Source: Lycorma delicatula
Lineage: Eukaryota; Arthropoda; Insecta; Hemiptera; Fulgoridae
Direction of reading: 5' to 3'
NCBI RefSeq assembly: GCF_047948215.1
Contig: NC_134467.1
Span: 37,614,520 to 37,678,519, forward strand
DNA length: 64,000 nucleotides
Below, one piece after another: positions 36,585-47,581 of this stretch. Under the pieces are notes generated by a model that worked only from the letters and a program-made list of their open reading frames with translations, was not told where the DNA came from and did no database searches. How positions within the stretch are numbered: the stretch's first letter is position 1; each line of letters begins with the position of its first letter. The position numbers were made by a program, and so were the translations under genes.

Positions 36585-36745
36585 AACGGTATAGTGGTTA
36601 GTATGCTGGCTTCTAGATTGTTTGGTCTTGGGTTTGATTCCTGACAAGAGTTTGGAATTATTTTCACCTATCATTTCATTCATCTCATCTTTCTCATTAA
36701 AATATGTGTAAATGTATGTCCATGGTCATTAAAAAATATATATAT
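36585..36745 (+). mobile_element. tRNA-derived SINE, family 3
   Basis: The head ACCAAACGGTATAGTGGTTA (A-box) and GGGTTTGATTCCTG (B-box) resemble a tRNA. The body that follows includes TCATTTCATTCATCTCATCT and AAAATATGTGTAAATGTATG, ending in a TA/A-rich tail. It is not a tRNA gene because the acceptor stem and anticodon arm do not pair. Confidence 0.7.
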
Positions 36746-36879
36746 ATTTTTTTTATAAATCATGATATGTCTAATTCTCAGAATAAAATGTTTAGATCGT
36801 AATTACATTTTATCGTAAGTAATGTTTTTCAATCTTTTATTAAAAAAGAAATCTTGTTACTTTACAAACCTGCTGTTTT

Positions 36880-37005
36880 AATCCAGTGTTTGACTGGTTA
36901 CGATGAATTTGTAATTCCTAGATTTTTTTTATGTTATCATTTCATCGATCTCATTTTCATTATTAAAATACATGTAAAGAATTCATTAGGCGGCAATAAA
37001 AAAAG
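36880..37005 (+). mobile_element. SINE family 3, diverged partial copy
   Basis: Shares the body of the copy 300 bases upstream: ATCATTTCATCGATCTCATT, then ATTAAAATACATGTAAAGAA and an A-rich end. The tRNA-like head is mostly lost. Confidence 0.55.
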
Positions 37006-37862
37006 ACATTAAAAATTCTGGTTCGAACTTGATATAAAATTATTGTACTGCATTAAAGATTGACTTATATTTACCATTATTTTCCAAATTACATGAAATC
37101 CGTACAAATTATAAGTCAATTCAAGTTTTCAAGTATAAACACCAAAAAATAAAAAAAACCTACTTGTGGTTCTAAGCCGTTGTAAAAATTTTCTAAAACT
37201 AAAAACTAAATTGATCACTGAATTTAGCGAATTACATTCCGTTAAATAAAACTTTATACGTATTTTAATTTTATTGTAAATTCTTTTAAAAGTATACTAA
37301 TGAATAAATTTCATTATTTTAAAATTATTTTACTAAATTTTTTATGTTGTTAAAATTTTACATGCTTTATTATTCGACTGTAGTTTTTAGTTAAGAAAAA
37401 TAGCAATATTAATACTGTGAGATGTACTCATATTTTGTGACAGCATCAGAAGTACGATATTTGCCTGTACAGCTGTTTATATAGCTTTTGTTTACATTCT
37501 TAATGTGCATAAAGTGATATTTTTTTTTTATTTTTAGTATAAAAAAAATGTTAAGTTTTCTTGTTTTAAATATAATAAATATTTAAAATCATCTAATCTA
37601 ATTTTTATGTTTGGGGAAGTAGGTTTAATTCTCATAGTCTTATTTGTCTTCATTTATATACAAATAGTTTTTTGTTTCAAATTAATAATTAGATGTATTT
37701 TGACATATTAGTTATGTTTAAGGAAATTTTAAAAGTTACAAGTGTAAATAGAACAACAGTTAATGTTTGTATAAAGGTTCAGTTCAGCCGCATAGTTAAT
37801 TTAAAGATAATATTTTGTTTTTCTGGTAGTTTGTTGATAAGAATTTTTTTTTCATTTTTTTT
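37006..37862. other. intronic sequence, no feature seen
   Basis: AT-rich, nothing recognised. Confidence 0.45.
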
Positions 37863-39040
37863 TGTCTTCAATTATTTAACTGGTTTGATGCAATTCTCCA
37901 AGATTCCTTATCTAGTGCTAATCGTTTCATTTCGGTATACCCTCTACATCCTACATCTCTAACAATTTGTTTTACATATTCCAAATGTTGCCTGCCTACA
38001 CAATTTTTTCCTTCTACCAGTCCCTCCAATATTAAAGCGATTATTCCAGGGTGCCTTAATATGTGGCCTATAAGTCTGTCTCTTCTTTTAACTATATTTT
38101 TTCAAATGCTTCTTCATCTGTTTGCTGCAACACCTCTTCATTTGTCACTTTATCCACCCATCTGATTTTTAACATTCTCCTATAGCACCATATTTCAAAA
38201 GCTTCTTATCTTTTCTTCTCAGATACTCTGAACGTCCAAGTTTCACTTCCATATAAAGTGACGCTCCAAACATATACTTTCATAAATCTTTTCCTGACGT
38301 TTAAATTAATTTTTGATGTAAACAAATTATATTTCTGACTGAAGGCTCGTTTCGCCTGTGCTATTCGGCATTTTATATCGCTCCTACTTCGTTCATCTTT
38401 AGTAATTCTACTTCCCAAATAACAAAATTCTTCTACCTCAATAATCTTTTCTCTTCCTATTCTCACATTCAGTGGTCCATCTGCGTTATTTGTACTACAT
38501 TTCATTACTTTTGTTTTGTTCTTGTTTATTTTCGTGCGGTAGTTCATGCATAGGACTTCATCCATGTTGTTCATTGTTCCTTCTAAATCCTTTTTACTCT
38601 CAGCTAGAATTACTGTATCATCAGCAAATCGTGGCATCTTTATCTTTTTACCTTGTTCTGTTACTCCGGATCTAAATTGTTCTTTAACATCATTAACTGG
38701 TAGTTCCATCTAAAGATTAAAAAGTAACGGGAATAGGGAACATCCTTGTCAGACTCCCTTTCTTATTACGTCTTCTTTCTTATGTTCTTCAATTATTACT
38801 GTTGCTGTTTGGTTCCTGTAAATGTTAGCAATCGTTCTTCTATCTCTGTATTTGAACCCTAATTTTTTTTAAATTCTGAACATTTTATTCCAGTCTACGT
38901 CGAATTTCTTTTCTAGGTCTATAAATGCCAAGTAGTTGGTTTGTTTTTCTTTAATCTTCGTTCTACTATTAATCTAATGCCTAATATTGCTTCCCTTGTC
39001 CTATTTTTTTCCTGAAACCAAATTGGTCTTCTCCTAACTT
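37863..39040 (-). mobile_element. LINE, 5'-truncated, antisense copy
   Basis: Begins at the LINE 3' end (TTTGTCTTCAATTATTTAAC) and runs into the reverse transcriptase domain, ending abruptly near 39040 after a piece matching QFGFRK-type sequence. It shares sequence along its length with 31389-32045 and 42782-44428. The reading frame is open for 167 codons (38206-38709) and broken upstream of that. No clear target duplication was identified. Confidence 0.88.
38206..38709 (-). pseudogene. LINE ORF2 fragment, reverse transcriptase to C-terminal region
   Basis: Open frame of 167 codons. MELPVNDVKEQFRSGVTEQG precedes the catalytic FADDTVILAES (motif with the paired Asp; the first residue is Phe instead of Tyr). 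KINKNKTKVMKCSTNN is the thumb-proximal GLKINxxKTK-type motif. EEFCYLGSRITKD, DIKCRIAQAKRAFSQKYNLF, and VRKRFMKVYVWSVTLYGSET are the conserved C-terminal blocks of this LINE type, ending in WTFRVSEKKR. Fragments upstream to 39030 continue the domain with frameshifts. The element lacks its 5' end, so the endonuclease is absent. Clade is most likely RTE-related, not certain. Confidence 0.88.
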
Positions 39041-40434
39041 TTTTTTAATAAAAAGTATTTAATATCTGGGAAAATAAATCATAGACGTGTTGATAATTTT
39101 TTTCAGATATTTTGTGTACTAATTTTTTTTTAACAATTAATAATGCAGTAGGTTTAGGAAGGAACCAAAAATTAATACAATAAGTCTCCACTATAATGTG
39201 GCCATTCAAAAAAAAAACAATTGAGTAAATGTAACACATTAAAATATCGCTGAATTTTACATTTAAAAATGAGAATTTTATGGAATAAAATAGAATGTAT
39301 AAAATAAAACTACAATACTGAGTATTTATTGATAGTTCTTATATTTTTATAGCTGGATTTCATTTTTACATCTTTTTTTCAAATCATAAAATATGGTTAT
39401 TGAACAGTCTTTAAGTATTCTACCTTACAGCCTAATTGAAAATATTGTACTGTAGTAACTGATTTGAATCTAAAACATCGTAAAGTAACATACAATACTA
39501 CTTTATTGGAACACATTACTATATTAACATAACACATCTGAAGATAGTGAAAAATTTTTCATCATAAATTCTTAATATCGTTATTTTATATTTTTATCTT
39601 CCTGTTTATAATGGTACAGCTATATGTACTATTTATGTTTATTTCACAGAGTTAAATCTATAAGTTATTTATTTATTATGTTCAGTTTTTTACTAAATCT
39701 ATATATGTAGTTAAAATGCAATTCTATATAACTATTAAAAACTAGAAAAAAAATGTTTTATATCTGATAACAGTTCTTTTGTGAGGCCATTCTATATGCA
39801 TTATAGGAGGGGCATATTGTAAGCAGTAAACTGGTTGAAAATGAACATTTTGTGGTTAAAAAATTCTTGCCCAGTTCTGTGCAAGATCGACTTTGCATTA
39901 TTTAATTTTGTTCAATTATTTTTTTCTCCCACCATTGTAACTTGCTGCCCAAGCACGTATGAAAAATACACAAGTACAAAGTCAACATAACCTCAAATTA
40001 AGGTTATGAAGTCTTTTATTGACCTTAAATTAAGCGTAATTGAAGAACGATTCAAAAAATTTGCATCAAATTTTCACATTTACAACTTCAGTTACATTAT
40101 TTCAAATATCTAAAAGTAAATAAAATTAATCTAGTAGTTTTGTAGATTTTCGAGTTGTAAAGTTTAATGAATATATTTTTGTGTTCCTTATACCCCAAAA
40201 CGTAAAGAAAATTCAATTTCACTCTCAATCCCACCGTGTAACTGAAAATAATACTACAGTTTTCTTCAAAAAATCAGTAAAAAAAGATGAATAGTGTAAC
40301 TAATAAAAATACTTTATTTATAGAAAAGAAGAAAAAAAAATTAACAAAGTATAATGAAATTATGGTTTTATAGAATAATAAAAGTTTATAAAATTTTATC
40401 TGGATTTTTAGATAGTAAATATTGGTTGGTTATA

Positions 40435-40470
<36 letters not shown>

Positions 40471-40795
40471 ATATAGCGAGATATACAAGAAAAATACAAC
40501 TTTATTGTATTAAAAAAAAACATAAGATTCAATACTTATAATTTCTAAAAATTTTAGTTAATAAATATAGTAAAAAAAGGAATATGTCGTAGTTGTTGAT
40601 TTAAAGTTATCTGATATAGACTTAACATTAATGAACTCATGTGTGTGTGTGTTTTATTTAAACTTGAAGTATAAAAATATTTTATATTTTTTTCCCTGGT
40701 AACTTCTAATGTTACCGATAATAGTATTTTGTTTGTATGAATGCATCTCTATTTCAGCTTATGATAAAAAAATGTAAATTAAATTATTAAAAATC
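39041..40795. other. intronic sequence, possible old retroelement tail
   Basis: AT-rich with (TA)n at about 40438-40467. Around 40060-40170 the words TTTTGTAGATTTTCGAG suggest an old LINE 3' end; no coding part is next to it. Confidence 0.35.
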
Positions 40796-41476
40796 TTTGG
40801 TAATTATATACAATTTATAGTCTTGTCTCCAATTTTTCTGAAATTTGGAATATACCTTATTTAGGACCTAAGTTTTTCATTACAATTGAAATTATTCATC
40901 AGAAACACCCGTCACCTAAGTTAATTCTCTTGTGAGTTACATAGTACCCTCACCAAAAATTTCGTTATTAATCACTGTACAAGCGTAATATACATTATTT
41001 TCAGACAAAATAATTTTATTTCAGTGAAATTAAGTTAAGAATGAGGATTAGATTCACTTAAAACTAAATTAAGTTAGGTTTAGCTTAAGGTATAGGTTTT
41101 GGTAAATTTTCAGTATACATTATTTACAGAGTAAATAATTTGGTTTAAGTGAAATTTAGTTGAGTTTAGTTAGGTTAGGTAACTAATGATTCAATTTACT
41201 GAACTTCATACGATATCTATATAATCTAACCTTCGCCTAGGTCTAGTGCATAATTGTATGCAATAACAAATTATTTAGTTTTAGAATAATGTACATTACA
41301 CATTTACATAATACTGAATTATGACATTTTTGGTGTAACTTACAAGGGATATAACTCGGTTGAAAGGCACTTCCGGCAAATTATTTAATTTATAATGAAT
41401 AACTTAGGTTCTAAATAAGGCGTATTACAAATTATCAAAATCAGAGGCGAATCGATAATTGTATATAATTACCAAA
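40796..41476. mobile_element. MITE-like element with long terminal inverted repeats
   Basis: The left end TTTGGTAATTATATACAATT is matched in reverse complement at 41457-41476. Diverged similarity continues inward about 180 bp on each side, including CCTTATTTAG, ACCTAAGTT and GAGTTAC. The centre holds two related units starting CATTATTTTCAG (about 40997) and CATTATTTACAG (about 41126). No coding capacity. The target duplication is unclear. Confidence 0.8.
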
Positions 41477-41880
41477 TTTTCATTTGTTATTTATTTAAAA
41501 AAAATAAAACTTTAAATTTGTTTTTTTTTTTTAAATGATTTGTTTGTTGTTTAAATTTTTATATTCTTCTAAAACATTCAAAAACATTTATATTAAGTTA
41601 GTTTTGATATGAACTATGTCTTTCATTAATGGTCTGCTCATATACAGATGGGTCATAGAAGTATAATTATTCTACAGTATGTCATACAGTGTTATGTGTA
41701 ATACTACTCCTTATAGATACAACAATAAATAAATATGTCATTATTTCTAAGAAATCAGAAGTAATGTATTCGATGTAAGAACATCAGTTATAACATAAAT
41801 ATACTGTTATTAAATAATAAAAAATTAAAATAAGGAAATAAAATTGGTTTGATAATGTTAATATTAAATTAATTATTTTA

Positions 41881-41931
<51 letters not shown>
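41881..41931. repeat. (ATT)17 microsatellite upstream of RRM2 exon
   Basis: Seventeen uninterrupted ATT units, 115 bases before the acceptor of the exon at 42047. Confidence 0.95.
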
Positions 41932-41934
<3 letters not shown>

Positions 41935-42046
41935 AATAAATATGTTTTTAAAATTATAAAATTAACTTAATTTTTGTTTGTTTTGTTTCTTTTTTTGTTT
42001 TTGTTTTATCGTATCGGTACGTTATAATTCGTTAAATTAAAATCAG

Positions 42047-42204
42047 CAACAAGAGCAAGATCCTACTAATTTATACATTGCAAATCTTCCGCCTGGTTTT
42101 AAAGAAACTGATCTGGAAAATATGCTTGCAAAATACGGACAAGTTATATCAACTCGAATACTACGGGATACTGCTGGAAATAGCAAAGGTGTTGGATTCG
42201 CTAG
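42047..42204 (+). CDS. shep: alan shepard/RBMS-like protein, exon encoding most of RRM2
   Basis: This 158-base exon starts in phase 0 after acceptor AG at 42045-42046 and ends with two bases of an arginine codon before a strong donor, GTAAGT at 42205. It encodes the linker QQEQDPTN, the RNP2 strand [10 protein letters not shown], the helix [14 protein letters not shown], and RNP1 as SKGVGFAR. These are the core RNA-contacting motifs of RRM2 in the shep/RBMS family, and no aromatic RNP position is missing. A long (ATT)n microsatellite lies about 115 bases upstream, and the 3' splice region is otherwise T-rich. No frameshift or stop is present, so this is a working exon rather than a retrocopy. 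The preceding intron is about 38 kb. Confidence 0.93.
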
Positions 42205-42527
42205 GTAAGTTCTTGTTATTATTTAAATTAATCTTTTATTTTTTTTTCTTATTTAGTTCTGTGCTCTTATATTACTAATTATTAAGATCATGAAAGCTTT
42301 CATCTCTTCCTAGACTACCTGTTTGTTTTTTCCTCTTATAATTTTATTCAGGTAACAATCTTTCCTCAATCATTCATAGATTGACTTAAAAAATACATGT
42401 ATCACATCAACACATGATTACATGCATCACATCATGTGAACTGGCAGTTTTCTCTTTGACAGTTTTCGTATTTCATCAAAGTAAAGTACTATTGAAATAT
42501 AAATTAAATTTGTTTATGAAATAAATT

Positions 42528-42770
42528 AAACTCTTATTTTATTAAAGTCTTCATTATTTAAAACATTTTTTTTTTTTTTTAATTTTAAAAAATTCATTGT
42601 TTCTTAAGAATGAATTAAATTTTGAATATTGCATTTTTTATCTAGGGTCCTTGTAATTAAATTTTGATTTATGGAGTGGCCCTATGGATTGCAATGTAAA
42701 AAGAAGCAGTGTGCAAGATACGGAAATTACATTTCAAGCATAATGAAGAAACCATTTTTTCAGGTTAATA
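42528..42770 (+). repeat. direct repeat, copy 1, upstream of exon 44820-44979
   Basis: Shares about 240 bases with 45010-45262 in the same orientation: TTATTTTATTAAAGTC, then TTAAGAATGAATTAAATTTT, then ATTAAATTTTGATTTA, GGAGT and AAGCAGTGTGC. Old divergence. Its origin is unknown. Confidence 0.8.
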
Positions 42771-42781
42771 TAGGTTAAGAT

Positions 42782-44428
42782 CTAGAATTCTATACAGAAG
42801 AATTGAGAGGAGAGTGGAAGAAGTGTTAGGAGAAGGCCAATTTGGTTTCAGGAAAAGTATAGGGACAAGGGAAGCAATTTTAGGCGTCAGATTAATAGTA
42901 GAAGGAAGATTAAAGAAAAACAAACAGACTTACTTGACATTAATAGACCTTGAAAAGGCATTCGATAACGTAGACTGGAATAAAATGTTCAGCATTTAAA
43001 AAAATTAGGGTTCAAATACAGAGATAGAAGAACAATTGCTAACATTTACAGGAACCAAACAGCAACACTAATGATTGAAGAACATAAGAAAGAAGCCGTA
43101 ATAAGAAAGGGAGTCTAACAAGGATGTTCCCTATCCCCGCTACTTTTTAATCTGTGCATGGAACTAGCAGTTAATGATGTTAAAGAACAATTTAGATTCG
43201 GAGTAACAGTACAAGGTGAAAAGATAAAGATGCTATGATTTGCTGATGATATAGTAATTCTAGCTGAGAGTAAAAAGGATTTAGAAGAAACAATGAATGG
43301 CATGGATGAAGTCCTACACAAGAACTATCGCATGAAAATAAAGAAGAACAAAACAAAAGTAATGAAATGTAGTAGAAATAACAAAGAAGGACCACTGAAT
43401 GTGAAACTAGGAAGAGAAAAGATTATAGAGGTAGAAGAATTTTGTTATTTGGGAAGTAGAATTATTAAAGATGGACGAAGCAGGAGCGATATAAAATGCC
43501 AAATAGCACAGGCGAAATGAACCTTCAGTCAGAAATATAGGTACTTACGTATTAACGCCACCGCAGCTACAGTTGCTGTTTAGGTTATGTTGACTTCGTG
43601 TACTGACAAATCGTACGTATATCAAAATAACCTAACTAAATATAACCTACGCTCACTTCGCTTGCTAACCTCTTATAATTAATGGTACTTACGTATTAAC
43701 GCCACCGTGTTAATAAAGCTGTATTTAAAAACAAAGTAGTCAATCGGATTTCGGTGGATTAACATTAATTGGATTTCAGTGCTATAACATTAAGGTTATA
43801 TTATTTATAAGTTGTATATATTATGCATATTTAATAAGTTAATTATAAGAGGTTAACGAGTGTAGGTTATTTTGATATACGTACGATTTGTCAGTACATG
43901 AAATCAAGATAACCTAAACAGCATCTGTAGCTGCAGTGGCGTTAATACGTAAGTACCGAAATATATTTTGTTTACATCAAAAATTCATTTAAATGTCAGG
44001 AAAAGATTTTTGAAAGTGTATGTTTCGAGCGTCGCTTTACATGGAAGTGAAACTTGTACGTTGAAATGTGGTGCTATAGGAGAATGTTAGAAATCAGATG
44101 GGTGGATAAAGAAAGAGGTGTTGAAAATAAGAGATGAAGAGGTGTTGCTGCAAATAGATGAAGAAAGAAGCATTTGGAAAAATATAGTTAAAAGACGAGA
44201 CAGACTTATGAGGCCACATACTAAGGCATCCTGGAACATTTACTTTAATATTGGAAGGACAGGTAGAAGGAAAAAATTGTGTAGGCAGGCCACGTTTGAA
44301 ATATGTAAAACAAATTGTTAGGGATGTAGGATGTAGGAGGTATACCGAAATGAAACGACTAGCACTAGATAGGGAATCTTGGAGAACTGCATCAAACCAG
44401 TCAAATGACTGAAGACAAAAAAAAAATG
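42782..44428 (+). mobile_element. LINE, 5'-truncated, sense orientation, with target duplication
   Basis: Flanked by GGTTAAGAT at 42773-42781 and again at 44429-44437, a 9-bp target duplication. It ends in poly(A) at about 44416-44426 after the conserved tail TCAAATGACTGAAGAC. It starts inside the reverse transcriptase domain (RILYRRIERRVEEVLGEGQF). The ORF is in pieces: GFRKSIGTREAILG to KAFDNVDWNKMF at 42814-42999; GCSLSPLLFNLCMELAVND near 43130; FADDIVILAESKKDLEE near 43240; and KTKVMKCSRNN onward at 43345-43520. The rest follows the nested element, as QIDEERSIWKNIVKRRDRLM at 44155. One in-frame stop precedes FADD, so it is not functional. Confidence 0.92.
43540..43957. mobile_element. 418-bp non-autonomous element nested in LINE, 8-bp target duplication
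   Basis: Flanked on both sides by GAAATATA (43532-43539 and 43958-43965). Removing it restores continuity with the LINE copies at 31389 and 37863. The ends are inverted repeats starting GGTACTTACGTATTAACGCC, alignable for about 140 bp with few differences. A third copy of the terminal word occurs inside, at about 43684-43706. An 8-bp duplication fits hAT, P or Merlin-type transposases (established), but the terminal sequence alone does not decide. Confidence 0.92.
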
Positions 44429-44819
44429 GGTTAAGATATGGAGTACAAGAATGATCAGGGTAATTTTGTTGCAGTTTAAGATTAATCTAATTTAGAAAGT
44501 AATGGGAAAGAGTGTGTCAGACCAACCAATTTTTTGTTGAAAAAATAAAGTAATTCCTATGTAGACTTTAAATAGAAAAGATCAAACCATATTATAAAGA
44601 ATATTTTATTACTTGTGCAATTCATTTCTTTGAATTCAGTAAACTATTGACGCACAGGATTAATGAAAGTTACACTACCGTTCAACCTTTTATTCCATTA
44701 TTCTTGGCATATTACACCGCTTTAGGTCTACATAGACTTTATGTAATTTAATTATAAATTAATTTTCTTAGTAAGATGAAATTAAAATTTAATAAGTTAT
44801 TTTTTCTTTCTCATTCTAG

Positions 44820-44979
44820 AATGGAGTCGAAAGAGAAATGTGAGCAGATTATACAGTTATTTAATGGTAGTAATATCCAAGGAAGCAAAGAACCACTTCT
44901 TGTTAAATTTGCTGATGGTGGTCAGAAAAAAAGAAGCACATACAGAGGCGACACTAGAATTTGGCGAGAAGGAAGCGAG
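44820..44979 (+). CDS. shep: alan shepard/RBMS-like protein, exon encoding end of RRM2 and linker
   Basis: A 160-base exon. Its first base completes the arginine codon begun in the previous exon (AG|A), followed by [16 protein letters not shown] and [14 protein letters not shown], which are the last helix and strand of RRM2. A basic stretch (KKRSTYRG) and RIWREGSE follow, and the exon ends in phase 0 before GTAATA at 44980. The acceptor has a good pyrimidine tract (TTTTTTCTTTCTCATTCTAG). The LLVKFADGG block and the MES-KCEQII block are hallmarks of RBMS proteins. The exon lies about 390 bases downstream of a LINE insertion and directly upstream of one copy of a duplicated intronic segment. 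No disablement is seen. Confidence 0.93.
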
Positions 44980-45009
44980 GTAATATTGTAAAATTATTTG
45001 TTTATCAAA

Positions 45010-45262
45010 TAATTATTTAAATTATTATTTTATTAAAGTCATCATAGTTTAAAGCGGTTTTTTTTTGTAATAAGTAAAGATTTTAAAAAATACATTGTTT
45101 TTTAAGAATGAATTAAATTTTGAATATTACATTTTTCATCTAGGATCCTTACAATTAAATTTTGATTTACGGAGTAGCACTAAGGATAACAATGTGAAGG
45201 AAGCAGTGTGCTTGCAAGGTATGAAAATTACATTTGAAGAAGCATAATGAAGAAAACATTTT
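45010..45262 (+). repeat. direct repeat, copy 2, downstream of exon 44820-44979
   Basis: Second copy of the segment at 42528-42770. Between 45263 and 45560 the + strand has fragments vaguely like the linker of a LINE ORF (KRCWLNGYGV near 45330), too weak to call. Confidence 0.8.
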
Positions 45263-45994
45263 AAGGAAGAATTAGAATTTCATTTGTTAAAATATTAATT
45301 GTGATGGAAAAGTTGAAGAAAAAAAAACAGAGATGTTGGTTGAATGGGTATGGTGTTTGAACAGGTTTAGAAAAGATTGTTGGAATTAGAAGTTGTAAGA
45401 AAGAATCTCAAGGTCAAGGAAATGATGGATACATGAGGTAAGGAAGGTTATAAAAAAGAGGTGTTAGAATGTAAAATCGACGGATAGATAAGTGATAGAA
45501 AATAAATGGATAAAGTTGAATATAAATAGTAAGGTAACCTAAAAATTTGAATAAATAGTAAATAAGAATATAGGATTGGTGACATATATATACTTTAAAA
45601 GATAAAATTGTCATATTTTAGTACATTTTATTTGTATTATCTTCTTCTTCATTAGGATTTACTTGATATGGAAGTGTATAGCAAATTTGGCAGTCCAAAC
45701 ACTAGGTTTAACTAGCATATTTCATAGAAATATATTTTCTTGTTTTTCAGTCACTTGTAATAAGAATCGTATTGTTTATTTTAATCTTTATTGCCTGATT
45801 TTGTAATATTATTTTAGTTAATTATTTTTTCTATTTTTTATAATTTTAAATCCGTGAATGGCAGTTCGTAAAATTTACCAAATAAATTTCAGGATCAAGT
45901 AAGATCATATTTAAAAACCACAAAAATTTTAATTTTATCTTATATATTACTTGTATTTATGAAATTAAACATAAAATTTTAAATATATAATATA
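45263..45994. other. intronic sequence, possible LINE-like fragments
   Basis: AT-rich. The first 300 bases are purine-rich on the + strand and weakly LINE-like; the rest shows nothing. Confidence 0.3.
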
Positions 45995-46392
45995 CAAAGG
46001 TCATTCATTAATTAAAGACACAAATTGCTCTGGAGGCTAGAATAGTATGTTTTATCAACATTACAATTTTTTTCAATATTTAAATTTTTCTGCCCGCATG
46101 TAAAAATGTCTACAGTTCATACATCTTTGATCATATTGTTCAGTCATATAAGAGTAAATTTTAACTGGTTTTTCCCCTTTCAGAACGCAAAAAACAGATC
46201 ATGGTATGCTTGTTCAAAGATTCACAAACTTCAAGAGGACTAAAATGAGATTTTGAGATTATATAAAAAACAATTTTACTTGTAGTTGAAGCCATCATAG
46301 AATTTACCTATTTACTATTCTGAAAGTATCATTACCTTCTTCCCAATGGTTTTGCCTGCACGGTTATGTGTCTAAATATTGAATGACCCTTG
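45995..46392. mobile_element. mariner-type deletion derivative or MITE, 398 bp
   Basis: Flanked by TA at 45993-45994 and 46393-46394. The ends are inverted repeats: CAAAGGTCATTCATTAATTA on the left and CAAGGGTCATTCAATATTTA from the other strand on the right, both followed by GACACA. The terminal word is close to that of the mariner at 33869-35130. The minus strand has weak HTH-like pieces. Confidence 0.78.
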
Positions 46393-46469
46393 TAATAATA
46401 AACTAAATATTATTGTCATATTCCACTAAACAAAACACAGTTAGGTATACAATTACTTTTTGGATTATA

Positions 46470-47581
46470 CTAGCTGTGTGAGAAAAGTAATGAGACTGAC
46501 TTTTTACTTACCAGTTTTTATTTTTTTCAAACAACAATATTATCTCCTTCAAAGTAGTTCGCTTGGGCAGCTATACACCGGCAGAGTCGTTGTTCCTACT
46601 CCTGGTAACAGCGCTGGAAGGCTGTACCTGGTGGGGCTTTTAACTGGTCGGTCACTGTCTTTTGAATGTTTTCCAGATTTCCAAAATGACATCCTTTTAA
46701 GACACGTTTCAATTTCGAGAAAACGAAAAAGTCACAACGACTCAAATCAGGTGAATAGGCTCAAAATCAGCACTCGACTGAAATAACGACTCAAATCAAT
46801 TTGAGTCACACAACTCAAATCAGCTCGGTTTTTATATTTAACTGGCTCATTTGACATTTTTTCGGTCGAGGAGATGATGGAATGTGCCACTCTTCGCTTT
46901 GCCACTGTGTTTCAGGATCGTACTCAAATATCCAGGATTCATCACCTGTGATCACACGATTGAAGAATTCTTGGTCATTATCAATCCTCTCAAGAAGATC
47001 AATGCATACATTTCAATTGTCCTTCTGTTCCGTTGTTAGGTTTTTCGGCACCAATTTCACACAAACCTTTCGCATGTCCAAATTGTCTGTCAAAATTTAA
47101 TATACGGTGAAAGTGTTTAAATTTAACTATTCACTCATCATCCTTATTGTTAAACGACGGTCTGATCTCACAAGAACCCTCAGACGCTCAACGTTTTCGT
47201 CAGATTTTGAAGTTGAAGGTCTCCCTGAACGAGGTTGATGCTTCAACGTGTTCTTGGCCTTCCAAAAATGATTTGTGCCAGCGGAAAACTTGTGTTCCCT
47301 GTACGCCTGTTTCAACTTTTCAAAGGTTACACTCGCAGATTCCCCAAGTTTAACACAACATTTGATTGCACAACGTTTGCTCTGAACTCCAATGCTCCAT
47401 TTTTGTTACACACAACTTCACTGATGCGCTGTCAAAAATAATGTGTTGGCTGAACGGAGTTAAAACTTTTACTGAGCATGTGGAAGGGATGAACAAATCG
47501 GTCTGTGGCATGGACCGGTAGACACAGCGTTGCCAGATCGCTCGCAGTGTTACCAATCCATTACTTTTCTCATACACCTCG
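46470..47581 (-). mobile_element. mariner transposon, internally deleted copy
   Basis: Same family as 6406-7774, flanked by TA at 46468-46469 and 47582-47583, with matching terminal repeats (GTGTGAGAAAAGTAATGAGA at the left). It is about 260 bp shorter. The region encoding the second and third catalytic residues is mostly missing and replaced by short CTCAAATCA-like repeats near 46740-46825. The HTH part (NVERLRVLVRSDRRLTIRMM) at 47127-47315 lacks the 63-bp duplication seen in the other copy. Confidence 0.92.

Larger units (their letters stand above)
3797..42046 (+). other. large shep intron (about 38 kb) within the RRM1-RRM2 linker
   Basis: Bounded by a GT donor at 3797 (or the alternative at 3764) and the acceptor AG at 42045-42046, both phase 0. 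It contains most of the mobile elements listed here. No exon-like shep sequence was recognised inside it. Confidence 0.85.
42205..44819 (+). other. shep intron within RRM2, carrying a LINE insertion
   Basis: A 2615-base intron with GTAAGT donor and a pyrimidine-rich acceptor, interrupting an arginine codon. A LINE with a nested element makes up about 1650 bases of it. Confidence 0.9.

Noticed and set aside
36594..36652. Possible tRNA gene
   Set aside because: A- and B-box-like words are present, but the cloverleaf does not form and a repeated body follows; better explained as a SINE.
38472..38675. 67-codon + strand frame opposite the LINE
   Set aside because: Shadow of the minus-strand LINE ORF, which has family motifs.
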